Origin: Rhodocyclales bacterium RIFCSPLOWO2_02_FULL_63_24
GTDB taxonomy: Bacteria; Pseudomonadota; Gammaproteobacteria; Burkholderiales; Rhodocyclaceae
DNA length: 57,598 nt
Direction: 5' to 3'
Assembly: GCA_001828935.1 (NCBI GenBank)
Contig: MHZX01000065.1
Span: forward strand, 1-57,598
Below, one piece after another: positions 17,114-24,737 of the stretch; the stretch's first letter is position 1, and every line of letters begins with the position of its first letter. The translations under genes and the position numbers were made by a program. The notes beneath the pieces were generated by a model. The model was not told where the DNA came from, made no database searches, and worked only from the letters and a program-made list of their open reading frames with translations.

Positions 17114-18835
17114 TTAGCTTCTATGTTTCGCCCGGTACATGGCTTTATCTGCGGCGTCGATCAGCTCATCGACGGTGCGGCCATCCTCCGGATAAAGGCT
17201 GATGCCGATGCTGGCTGATATCCGAACATCGACGGTACCCACCTTTGCCTGAATCGGAAAAACACCCAGCAACTTTTGTGCGACGCGATGTGCGTCCTGA
17301 ATATTGTCTGCGCGCTCAACCAGCACGATGAACTCGTCGCCGCCGAAGCGTGCCACCGTATCCTCGCCACGCAAGACATTGCGCAGTTGGACGGCTGTTT
17401 CGCGCAGCACACGGTCGCCGATCTTATGGCCGAGCAGATCGTTGACCGGTTTGAAATTGTCGAGGTCGATGAACAGGATGGCGAGCTTGCTATCTTCGCG
17501 GACGCAGCGTTCGAGGCTGTGCTGCGCACGGGCACCAAACAGCAGTCGATTGGGCAGGCCGGTCAGCGCGTCATGGTGCGCGAGGTGCATCAGTTGTCGG
17601 CGCGACGATTGTTGCGAGGCGACGTCGTTGAAGACGCCGACCATGCGCGTAATCTTTCCGTCGTCGTCACGAATGGTCGTGATTGAAAGCCACACCGGGA
17701 ATAGTTCGCCATTGGCGCGGCGATTGACGATTTCACCTTCCCAGTTGCCTTCAGAGAGCACTTTTTGCCACATCGCCTTGTGAAAGTCGTCGTCATGAAA
17801 GCCTGAGCGCAGCAGGCTGGCGGGTTGGCCGATGGCCGACGCCGACGGGTAGCCAGTCATCCTGGTAAATGCAGGGTTGACGGCCTCGATGCGACCGCTC
17901 GCATCGGTAATCATGATGGCGTCGGTGGCGTGTTCGAACACTGTGGCCGAGACGCGAAGGTTGTCTTCCGCATTCTGGCGTTCGGTGATGTCGAACAAAG
18001 TGCACAGATAGCCAAGGAGGTCGCCCGCATCATCAAAGAACGGATGGCCGAAATGGTGTATCCAGCGCCAGTTACCAGTCGCATCGAGCAGACGGTAGTC
18101 CGTTGCAAAGGGTGCTTTTTTTTCGAAGTTGCGGCGCCAGCCGTCGACGAAAGAAGTTCGGTCGTCTGGATGCAGGACCTTGACCCAACCGTCGACGCGG
18201 GCGTCTTCGAGCTTGAGGCCGGTCAACTTCAGCCAGGTGTGGTTGAACCAGTCGAAATGGCCGTGTGCGTCGGCACGCAACAGCGGAGTCGGAAAGTCCT
18301 TGAGCAAGGTAAGGTAGTAATCGCGGGCCTCGGCGATGCGCTCATGATGCTGATTCAGCAATTCGACCATGCGTTTGAAGGTCTGTAGCGCAGGGGTGAC
18401 CGGTGGTGAAGCCCTTTCATCGCCATTGGTGGCGGCTGTGACAAAACAGAAGCGGTCTTCGTCGAGAAGGTCGACCAGCAGGCAGTGCGAAATTTCGGCA
18501 AGTACAGCCGACGAATGCTCGTGGGGATCGTTCGTCAGTTGTTGGCCCAGGGCTTCCAGCATTTGGAGCGACTCGGCGTGGTGAATGCCATGGGCCTTAA
18601 GGATATCCGGCGGCGTGCCGAGGCGGCGCAGGGCACTCTCCTCGAACGTAAAGTGGTTGCGCAGGGCCTGCTTGAAAGAGTCGAATTGCGCAATGTCGGA
18701 GCCTTCTCCGCTTTGTATTTCGGCAGCAAAGCGGTTGAGCAGCGCTACCAACTCCTGGTGCTGGGCGTCGATCTGGGCATGCCCGGTATTGAAGCGGGCA
18801 TTCCAAGTGATCAGCGGTGAAGGGCTCTGCTTCAT
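17114..18835 (-). CDS. Hemerythrin-PAS-PAS-GGDEF diguanylate cyclase
   Basis: 573 residues, no membrane helix. The N-terminal hemerythrin domain (about 1-130) keeps the di-iron pattern: HAQIDAQHQEL, NHFTFEE, a HGIHHAES helix and SHCLLVDLLDED (H-x4-D). Two PAS modules follow (about 180-290 and 300-415), then GGDEF with intact RFGGDEF and an RxxD inhibitory site (RGED). Bacterial hemerythrin-GGDEF proteins respond to O2 or to the oxidation state of the di-iron centre, raising or lowering c-di-GMP. It lies 24 bp downstream of a stand-alone bacteriohemerythrin on the same strand, so both probably form one O2-handling operon. The start is supported by domain position more than by a strong ribosome site. 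Confidence 0.93.
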   Translation of the reverse strand: MKQSPSPLITWNARFNTGHAQIDAQHQELVALLNRFAAEIQSGEGSDIAQFDSFKQALRNHFTFEESALRRLGTPPDILKAHGIHHAESLQMLEALGQQLTNDPHEHSSAVLAEISHCLLVDLLDEDRFCFVTAATNGDERASPPVTPALQTFKRMVELLNQHHERIAEARDYYLTLLKDFPTPLLRADAHGHFDWFNHTWLKLTGLKLEDARVDGWVKVLHPDDRTSFVDGWRRNFEKKAPFATDYRLLDATGNWRWIHHFGHPFFDDAGDLLGYLCTLFDITERQNAEDNLRVSATVFEHATDAIMITDASGRIEAVNPAFTRMTGYPSASAIGQPASLLRSGFHDDDFHKAMWQKVLSEGNWEGEIVNRRANGELFPVWLSITTIRDDDGKITRMVGVFNDVASQQSSRRQLMHLAHHDALTGLPNRLLFGARAQHSLERCVREDSKLAILFIDLDNFKPVNDLLGHKIGDRVLRETAVQLRNVLRGEDTVARFGGDEFIVLVERADNIQDAHRVAQKLLGVFPIQAKVGTVDVRISASIGISLYPEDGRTVDELIDAADKAMYRAKHRS

Positions 18836-18859
18836 TTCATCATCTTTTCGATGACGCGC

Positions 18860-19306
18860 CTATTCGGTGCCGCCGGTCGGCCTCGCGATGAAGGTCTTGG
18901 TGTTGGAGAAATAGCGGCCGTATTCTTTGTCGCTGACGGCAATGTGGTCCTGCAACCAGTTGCGCAGGAACTCGACGATCTCGTTCTCCGTGATGTCGTT
19001 GTGGGTAATCGAGCGGCGCTCCAGCTCAGAAAGGAAATTGACGAACCGGGCGTGTTCCTGAACATGGTTGGCACGCCCCGGATAGCCGAGTATTTCCATC
19101 AAACATTCCTCGATCGAAAAATGAATTCGAGTGTAATCGCGCAATTGCACGATTGCGTAATGAATGGCCGACCAGCGTTGCCTGTCATCCGGGTTTTCGA
19201 CCGAGTTTTCGAGATCGGCGATATAGCCGAAGAGGGTCTTGTGTTGCGCATCGATTTGCTCGATGCCTACGGAGAAACCGTTATTCCATTTTGTCTCGCT
19301 CATCAT
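18860..19306 (-). CDS. Bacteriohemerythrin
   Basis: 148 residues, single domain with all iron ligands visible: VGIEQIDAQHKTLF (His), HYAIVQLRDYTRIHFSIEE (His and HxxxE), NHVQEHARF (His-x3-His) and WLQDHIAVSDKEY (His-x4-Asp). It binds O2 at a non-haem di-iron site in the cytoplasm for storage, delivery or sensing. The start at 19306 follows GGAGG by 8 nt; an ATG further upstream at 19321 would sit inside that ribosome site. The 177 bp before it, up to the trihaem gene end, show no additional gene. Confidence 0.93.
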   Translation of the reverse strand: MMSETKWNNGFSVGIEQIDAQHKTLFGYIADLENSVENPDDRQRWSAIHYAIVQLRDYTRIHFSIEECLMEILGYPGRANHVQEHARFVNFLSELERRSITHNDITENEIVEFLRNWLQDHIAVSDKEYGRYFSNTKTFIARPTGGTE

Positions 19307-19498
19307 GCTGGTTTCCTCCATTGTTCTCTTTTTTGAGTTCGCAGGCTGTCATTCGGCGAATTTCGGTGGAACTCCTCCAAGCGATCAGCAAGGTTCATGC
19401 CGATTTGTGAGAATCGTAAGTTTCGTCAATGCCGAATGCTCACGTTTGCTTGGTGCCGTGTCGTCAGCGCCGACTTTGCGTCGAAGCAGCACCCCATG

Positions 19499-20125
19499 CT
19501 ACTGGGGCAGGGCGATTCCGCCTGGCTGAGGAACGCTGTGGCAACGCTGGCACGAGAAAAAAGTGATGAAGGCGACTCGGTCGTGACACATGCCGCAGTA
19601 TTTGCCGCGAAAGACGTCGGCCATCGTGATCGAGGTGGATCCGGACTTGGCATCGAAGGGCACGGGATGACAGTTACTGCAGTCGAGCCAGAGCGTATGC
19701 GCGTAGTGCGGAAAACGAACGAAGGGCATTTCCTTGGTGTTCTTCATGATGACATCCAGATCGAGGATGTTCATCGTGGCGTTGGGCTGCAGCCCGGCTC
19801 GTGGCTGTATGGTCGAGTCACGCAGGGCGCGCATCCAGTCGGGGAATCCGTTCGCGTCCACCGGCAACTTGGCCACTGCTTCGTCGTAGTTCTGTAATTG
19901 CTTGAGGTCGGGATTCTTCGGGTCGTAGAAATCGCTTTTCTCTAGAGACTGGCGTGCCGTATGTTCAGGTGCGTGGGGCGGTGAAGGTGTGCGCTCCTCG
20001 CCTTTATTGACCTGAGGCACGGCACGAAAGAAGGCCAACTGCTGGGCAGGTTGCGTGGCGCCGACACAGAATCCGGCTAGCGTCGGCAGCGCCAGCAAGA
20101 TTCTGCGCCATGCTCCACGGTTCAT
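19499..20125 (-). CDS. Periplasmic trihaem cytochrome (c7/c3-type domain)
   Basis: 208 residues starting MNRGAWRRILLALPTLAG (signal peptide). Three haem motifs lie in the C-terminal third: CSNCH, CGMCH and CQRCH. They are preceded by the distal-histidine segment FPHYAHTLWLD, giving a compact class III (c7-like) trihaem fold. The N-terminal approximately 110 residues include WMRALRDSTIQPRAGLQPNA and an NILDLDVIMKNTKEMPFV motif. The same architecture recurs at 51035-51667 and in the C-terminal half of 52510-53496. Its ATG overlaps the stop of the preceding propeller gene by ATGA, so expression is coupled. It probably relays electrons in the periplasm. Confidence 0.9.
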   Translation of the reverse strand: MNRGAWRRILLALPTLAGFCVGATQPAQQLAFFRAVPQVNKGEERTPSPPHAPEHTARQSLEKSDFYDPKNPDLKQLQNYDEAVAKLPVDANGFPDWMRALRDSTIQPRAGLQPNATMNILDLDVIMKNTKEMPFVRFPHYAHTLWLDCSNCHPVPFDAKSGSTSITMADVFRGKYCGMCHDRVAFITFFSCQRCHSVPQPGGIALPQ

Positions 20126-21303
20126 TTTTTCGAGCGTAGGAATGCCACTCCTCCAAAGCTGCCCACCCAGAGATCCCCCCCTGTTGCGGTCGCCATGGCG
20201 AAGACGTTGTTGGCAAACAGGCCGTCTTCGACGGTCAGAGGTTTGGAAAACTTGCCATCCAGCCACCTTACGAGGCCATTATTGGTGCCGATCCAGAGTT
20301 GTCCCCGGCGATCTTCGTGCAGCATGAAGATGTGGTTTCCCGGCAGACCTTCCACGGTCGTGTAGCTGGTCCAGCGTTTGCCGTCATAGGAGGACAGGCC
20401 GCCGCCCCAGGTACCGGCCCATACACGGCCCTTGCGATCCACCTTGAGCGAAATCACGTAGTTCGGGTTGTAGGCGACATCGACCCCGGTAAGGCCCATT
20501 TCCTCCTTCTGCTTGGCATGGTGCGTGGAGGCGCGCCCGGGATCATTCTTGAAGGCAATGTTGCTTTTGACCTTTTCGTACGGAGCGCCAAGTCCCCTGG
20601 CGTGGTTCCAGTTTTCCCAGCGGCCACCGCTGAAACGCGCCATACCTCCTTCGGTGGCGAGCCAGATGTCGCCGTTCTTGCCTTCGGCAAGGCCATAGAC
20701 CCAGTCGTTCGGCAGCCCGCCTTTGGTATTTTCGACCGTGAACAGGTCCCACTTGCTGCGATCGTCCAGATTGCCACCCCGGATGCGGTTGGCGCCCGAC
20801 CATGTGGCGATCCAGATGTCGCCGTTGGCGGCGGTAAGGACGCCATAGACAAATGCGTCACCCAGGCCTTCCGGAATGTTATAGGTCTTCCACTTGCCGC
20901 TGGTCTCGTCCAGCAAAGAGAGGCCTCCGCCGTAGGTGCCGACCGCCAACTGGCCCTTGAGGCGACCGACATAGAAGATGCCATTCGAGAGCAGACCGCT
21001 CTTGACGTCGAACAACTTGTAACTGTCGTCGCGCGTGTCGTAGCGCACGACGCCACCCGAGGTACCGACCCAGACCAGCTTGTCGTCGACGAATATCGAC
21101 TTGACGTTCTTGTTGCCGACGCGGAAATGGGTGAACTTGGCCGTCGGGTCCACGGTGACCTTGCCCTCGCGCTGCTGTTGTAGCGGTTTGGCTCCCTGTG
21201 GCAGGGCGTGTGGCGCCGGCGCTTGCGCCATGGCGAGAATGGAGAAGAGAGTGCCGCCGACTGCGGCCAATTTCCGGGAGATGCTGCGTGGTTCGATTGT
21301 CAC
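20122..21303 (-). CDS. Secreted stand-alone beta-propeller (two-component-regulator-propeller type), copy 1
   Basis: 393 residues from a GTG start (MTIEPRSISRKLAAVGG, with signal peptide ending near MAQA) placed 5 bp after the upstream stop, with GAGG 8 nt before it. The mature protein is built of repeated blades of the reg_prop type (VWVGTSGGVVRYD, DIWIATWSGANRI, DIWLATEGGMARF, VWAGTWGGGLSSYD, LWIGTNNGLVRW, LWVGSFGGVAFL). In hybrid two-component sensors such propellers form the periplasmic ligand domain. Here there is no transmembrane helix, kinase or regulator attached. It is translationally coupled at both ends and may bind a ligand or a cytochrome partner. Confidence 0.88.
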   Translation of the reverse strand: MTIEPRSISRKLAAVGGTLFSILAMAQAPAPHALPQGAKPLQQQREGKVTVDPTAKFTHFRVGNKNVKSIFVDDKLVWVGTSGGVVRYDTRDDSYKLFDVKSGLLSNGIFYVGRLKGQLAVGTYGGGLSLLDETSGKWKTYNIPEGLGDAFVYGVLTAANGDIWIATWSGANRIRGGNLDDRSKWDLFTVENTKGGLPNDWVYGLAEGKNGDIWLATEGGMARFSGGRWENWNHARGLGAPYEKVKSNIAFKNDPGRASTHHAKQKEEMGLTGVDVAYNPNYVISLKVDRKGRVWAGTWGGGLSSYDGKRWTSYTTVEGLPGNHIFMLHEDRRGQLWIGTNNGLVRWLDGKFSKPLTVEDGLFANNVFAMATATGGDLWVGSFGGVAFLRSKK

Positions 21304-21308
21304 TTGGC

Positions 21309-22379
21309 TTACCTCGTCTGCGGTTCGACGCCGATGCGAACCACACCTTTCTTTGTTCCGGCCCATACATCGCCGTTGGGGGTGATCGCCACCGCATACA
21401 CGTGGTTATCCAGCAAGCCGTCGTGGCGGCCAAAATTTTTCCACGATTTGCCGTCATAGCGCGACACGCCATTGTCGGTGCCAAACCAGAACACGCCTGT
21501 CGCCTCACGGGCGATGGCGTAGACGATGTTTCCAGCCAGTCCATCCTTGGTGGTGAGGTTGCTCCAGGATTTGCCGTCATAACGGCTGACGCCTGCACCC
21601 CAGGTGCCGACCCAGATGCTCTTGTCCGGGGCTGCCAGGACCGAAAATACGTAGTTCGGGTTGTAGCTGTTCATGCCGGCGACCTCGGTGGTCAGGTCGT
21701 GGCGCGAACGCGTGCCAAGTCCGGTATTCGGGCTCACCGGAAGGGCAGAAACATTGGCGGCCCCGACGCCATCCTTGTGGCTCCATGACTTCCAGCGCTT
21801 GCCGTCGTACATCGAGACACCGCCTTCGGTGCCGAACCAGACTCGCCCGTCTGCGTCGACAGCCAGACCATAGACCCACTCGTTGATGAGTTCCTTGACG
21901 TAGGTTTTGAATTTTCCGGTCTTCACATTGAAGAGGTTGGCACCAGCCCAGGTGCCGATCCACAGGTTGCCGTCACGATCGTTGGCAAACGCATAGATCC
22001 AGTAGTCGGCAAGACCATGCATTGGAAAGTAGGTCTTCCACTTGCCGTTCTTGAAGCGCGATGCGCCGCCGGCGTTGGTGCCGAACCACTTGTAGCCCTG
22101 GCTGTCGATGCCGACTGCAAACACATACTCGTTGGCCAGGCCGTGCTCGCGCGTATAGGTTTTGCGCAGCTTGCGGGTCTGGAGGTCGATTTCCATTACT
22201 CCGGTCGAGGTGCCTACCCACAGGGCGCCGCCAGCAGGATCGACGGTGAGGGCGCGAGCAAAAACGTTGCTGCCTACTTCGAATGATTCGAGCACGCGTT
22301 CGCCGCCTCCCGGGGCGGCGCTGGCCAGCATCGGCAGGACGATCAGCAGGGCTGTCAGGAATTTTGATTTCATAGGCAT
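21309..22379 (-). CDS. Secreted stand-alone beta-propeller (two-component-regulator-propeller type), copy 2
   Basis: 356 residues, signal peptide MPMKSKFLTALLIVLPMLASA. Blades repeat W(V/I/F)GT patterns: LWVGTSTGVMEID, KWFGTNAGGASRF, LWIGTWAGANLF, VWFGTEGGVSMYD, IWVGTWGAGVSRYD, FWFGTDNGVSRYD and VWAGTKKGVVRI. It resembles copy 1 strongly, including the segment SYNPNYVFSV/AYNPNYVISL, so the pair arose by tandem duplication. The ATG overlaps the upstream cytochrome stop (TGATG). As in copy 1 no signalling domain is fused. Function is unknown; a paired propeller scaffold or substrate sensor for the neighbouring cytochromes is inference. Confidence 0.88.
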   Translation of the reverse strand: MPMKSKFLTALLIVLPMLASAAPGGGERVLESFEVGSNVFARALTVDPAGGALWVGTSTGVMEIDLQTRKLRKTYTREHGLANEYVFAVGIDSQGYKWFGTNAGGASRFKNGKWKTYFPMHGLADYWIYAFANDRDGNLWIGTWAGANLFNVKTGKFKTYVKELINEWVYGLAVDADGRVWFGTEGGVSMYDGKRWKSWSHKDGVGAANVSALPVSPNTGLGTRSRHDLTTEVAGMNSYNPNYVFSVLAAPDKSIWVGTWGAGVSRYDGKSWSNLTTKDGLAGNIVYAIAREATGVFWFGTDNGVSRYDGKSWKNFGRHDGLLDNHVYAVAITPNGDVWAGTKKGVVRIGVEPQTR

Positions 22380-22684
22380 CAGCGCAGGGTGCGGGTGTAT
22401 TGGATGACGTCCAGGAGTTCCTGGTCATTGAGGCGGCCGAAGAAGGGGGGTTTGTTCTTCTTTCCCATTTTCAGCGATTGCATGATGACCACGTCCGGCT
22501 GGCTCATACCCTCGCGCATCGAGAGATTGGGCGTTTCCGGCATGATCGGTATCCCTGTGATGCCGTGGCATGAGGCGCAGTGCAGGTTGTACAGTCGCTG
22601 GCCGCGTGCCAGGTCGGCGGCCAAGGCAGGGTAAGCACCGGCAAGCAAGAGCACGGTTGCCGCAGTACGGATAAACATGGTCAT
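22379..22684 (-). CDS. Small monohaem cytochrome c
   Basis: 101 residues with signal peptide MTMFIRTAATVLLLAGAYPALA, one haem motif (CASCHGITG near residue 37) and a likely axial methionine in the KMGKKNKPPFFGRLNDQEL region, the usual class I layout. It ends DVIQYTRTLR. A GGAG ribosome site lies 9 nt before the ATG. It sits between a Sel1 protein and the propeller pair in a chain of overlapping genes, so it is probably the soluble electron shuttle of this module. Confidence 0.88.
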   Translation of the reverse strand: MTMFIRTAATVLLLAGAYPALAADLARGQRLYNLHCASCHGITGIPIMPETPNLSMREGMSQPDVVIMQSLKMGKKNKPPFFGRLNDQELLDVIQYTRTLR

Positions 22685-22690
22685 TGCTGA

Positions 22691-23344
22691 TTACTCCTTT
22701 TTGGCGCGGCGTTTCTTCGGGGCGCCGCGTATCTTGCGGATCTTTTCGACCCACTGGTCGGCCGCCTTGATATCGATCCCCAGGCCCAGATCTCCGGTGC
22801 GGTAGGCAGCAGCCAATTTATCCATGGCTGTCAGGTAGCCGTTGTCTGCCGCGGCGCGAATCCAGCGCAGCGCTTCGGCACTCTGCCGCTTATCGTCGGG
22901 AATGTCCAGGCCACCTATGATGTAGGCTTGTGCCAGTTCGTTGATTGCTATTTTGTGCCCCTGTTCGGCCGCCAGCACGATCCATTTGCGTGCCCCGGCG
23001 AGGTCTTTCGGGGCCCCTTCACCGACCGCCAGCATCGTGGCGAGTCCGAACTGGCCGTCGGCATTACCCTGAGTGGCCGACTTGCGGAAATATTCGATGG
23101 CCTCGGGATCCGAATCGGCGTGATCGAGAATTTCACCCATTGCCGCCTGAGCCGCGGCGTGGCCGGCATCTGCGGCGCGGCGCAGCAGCGGCATGGCCGC
23201 AATAAGATCGCCAACGGCATAACGCTGCTTGGTACCCTCGGCATAGTCCTCGGCCGGTCCGGCTTGGGCTGGCGCGGCATGGAGAGCGGCGAGGAAGGAA
23301 ATCAGGCTGATGCCCGATGTCAACGAGTAGCGTATATATTTCAT
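22691..23344 (-). CDS. Periplasmic Sel1-like repeat protein with basic C-terminal tail
   Basis: 217 residues, signal peptide MKYIRYSLTSGISLISFLAA to about residue 27. Several Sel1-type TPR units follow (AMPLLRRAADAGHAAAQAAM, AIEYFRKSATQGNADGQFGL, ARKWIVLAAEQGHKIAINEL, ALRWIRAAADNGYLTAMDKL). The protein ends KKRRAKKE. Sel1 repeats are protein-protein scaffolds. Being in the same operon as cytochromes and propellers, it may help assemble them. No clear ribosome site precedes the start; reading could extend upstream only into the regulator gene, so this start is preferred. Confidence 0.82.
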   Translation of the reverse strand: MKYIRYSLTSGISLISFLAALHAAPAQAGPAEDYAEGTKQRYAVGDLIAAMPLLRRAADAGHAAAQAAMGEILDHADSDPEAIEYFRKSATQGNADGQFGLATMLAVGEGAPKDLAGARKWIVLAAEQGHKIAINELAQAYIIGGLDIPDDKRQSAEALRWIRAAADNGYLTAMDKLAAAYRTGDLGLGIDIKAADQWVEKIRKIRGAPKKRRAKKE

Positions 23345-23363
23345 CGTAGGTATGCCCTTGTCG

Positions 23364-24737
23364 TTAATTGCGAATTGGGGTGATTCCCAACGCGCTGAAT
23401 TCCTCAAGTTTCCTGTAAAGGCTGGATAGCCCAATTTCAAGTCGCTGTGCCGCCAATCGGCGGTCGTCGTTGCATTCCTCCAGCGCTCGGAAAATCACAT
23501 CAGCCTCAATGCGGCGCATCTGGTCGCGCAAGCTGCCGCCAGGGATGCGGACGCTGCCACCGTTATCTTGGGCGGGAGCCTGGCGGGCGATGTCGGGCGG
23601 CAAGTCGGACAGTGTAATACGGCCTCCATCGGCCAAAATGTAAGCCCGGTTAATTACGTTTTCCAACTCACGCACGTTGCCTGGCCAGGGATATTCAGAG
23701 AGTATTTCCTCGGCGACTGGGTCAATTCCCAGAGGTGTTTTCCCTGCGCCGGCAATGTTCTGCATGACATAGCGAATCAGGCGCGGGATATCTTCTTGCC
23801 GCTCGCGCAGCGGCGGGATGGCGATTACGAACTTGGACAGTCGGAAATACAAATCTTCACGGAACGTCCCCTGCCTGATCATGTCGAGCAGGTCGCGGTT
23901 GGTGGCGGCGACGATACGTGTGTCAATGCGCCGCGCTTGCTCGCCGCCTACCGGGCGTACCTCCTTGTCCTCAATGACGTGAAGAATCTTCGCTTGCATG
24001 TGCAACGGCATTTCGCCGATCTCGTCAAGGAAAAGAGTGCCGCGGTCGGCCTGGGTGAACAGTCCCTTGCGTGCACGGTCAGCGCCAGAAAAAGCCCCTT
24101 TGGTGTGGCCGAAGAGTTCACTTTCGAGCAGGTTCTCTGGGATCGCACTGCAGTTGATGGGGATGAAGGGGGCTTCCGACCGCGGGCTTTGCTCGTGGAT
24201 GGAGCGAGCTATGACTCCCTTGCCGGTGCCGCTCTCGCCGGTAATCAGGACCGTGCTGTCGGTCACCGCGACGCGGGCGACCAGGCGCTCCACATCTGCC
24301 ATTTTGGGTGCGTCGAAGCGGAATACGCCTTGTTCGCCGCCGACGAGACGACGCAGAGCGCGATTCTCCGCTTTCAGGCCGCGCAACGCATCGATGTTGG
24401 CGAGTCGATGCAACAGATCTTCCTTGTTGACCGGTTTCACCATGTAGTCGGTCGCGCCGGCACGCAGCGCCTCGACCGCAGTTTCCATCGAAGCGAAGGC
24501 GGTCACCATGAGGAACTGGGTATCGATACCGGCTGCGCGCATGCTGCGCACCAATTCGACACCGTCTCCATCCGGCATCCGGATGTCGCACAGTGCCACG
24601 TCGACATCGCCACGTACCAGCTTCCCGGCTGCATCGCGCACACAATCAGCGGTATCGGCCGTGTAGCCGGCGCGCGTCACGATGGTGACCAGTATCTGGC
24701 GCAGTGCGGCTTCGTCGTCGATGATCAGGACATGCAT
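23364..24737 (-). CDS. Sigma-54-dependent response regulator (NtrC/AtoC type)
   Basis: 457 residues. The receiver domain (about 1-120) has the acidic pocket LIIDDE and phospho-acceptor LCDIRMPDGDG plus MVKPVN lysine. The AAA+ domain has Walker A GESGTGKG, the sigma-54-contact loop GAFSGAD (GAFTGA variant) and GTLFLDEIGEMP. A C-terminal Fis-type helix-turn-helix follows (RRLAAQRLEIGLSSLYRKLEE). It activates sigma-54 promoters when phosphorylated by the kinase whose gene overlaps its start by 13 bp. Obvious candidate targets are the downstream cytochrome/propeller genes, but I found no convincing TGGCAC-N5-TTGC element nearby. The end of the gene lies 19 bp before the Sel1 gene start. Confidence 0.95.
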   Translation of the reverse strand: MHVLIIDDEAALRQILVTIVTRAGYTADTADCVRDAAGKLVRGDVDVALCDIRMPDGDGVELVRSMRAAGIDTQFLMVTAFASMETAVEALRAGATDYMVKPVNKEDLLHRLANIDALRGLKAENRALRRLVGGEQGVFRFDAPKMADVERLVARVAVTDSTVLITGESGTGKGVIARSIHEQSPRSEAPFIPINCSAIPENLLESELFGHTKGAFSGADRARKGLFTQADRGTLFLDEIGEMPLHMQAKILHVIEDKEVRPVGGEQARRIDTRIVAATNRDLLDMIRQGTFREDLYFRLSKFVIAIPPLRERQEDIPRLIRYVMQNIAGAGKTPLGIDPVAEEILSEYPWPGNVRELENVINRAYILADGGRITLSDLPPDIARQAPAQDNGGSVRIPGGSLRDQMRRIEADVIFRALEECNDDRRLAAQRLEIGLSSLYRKLEEFSALGITPIRN

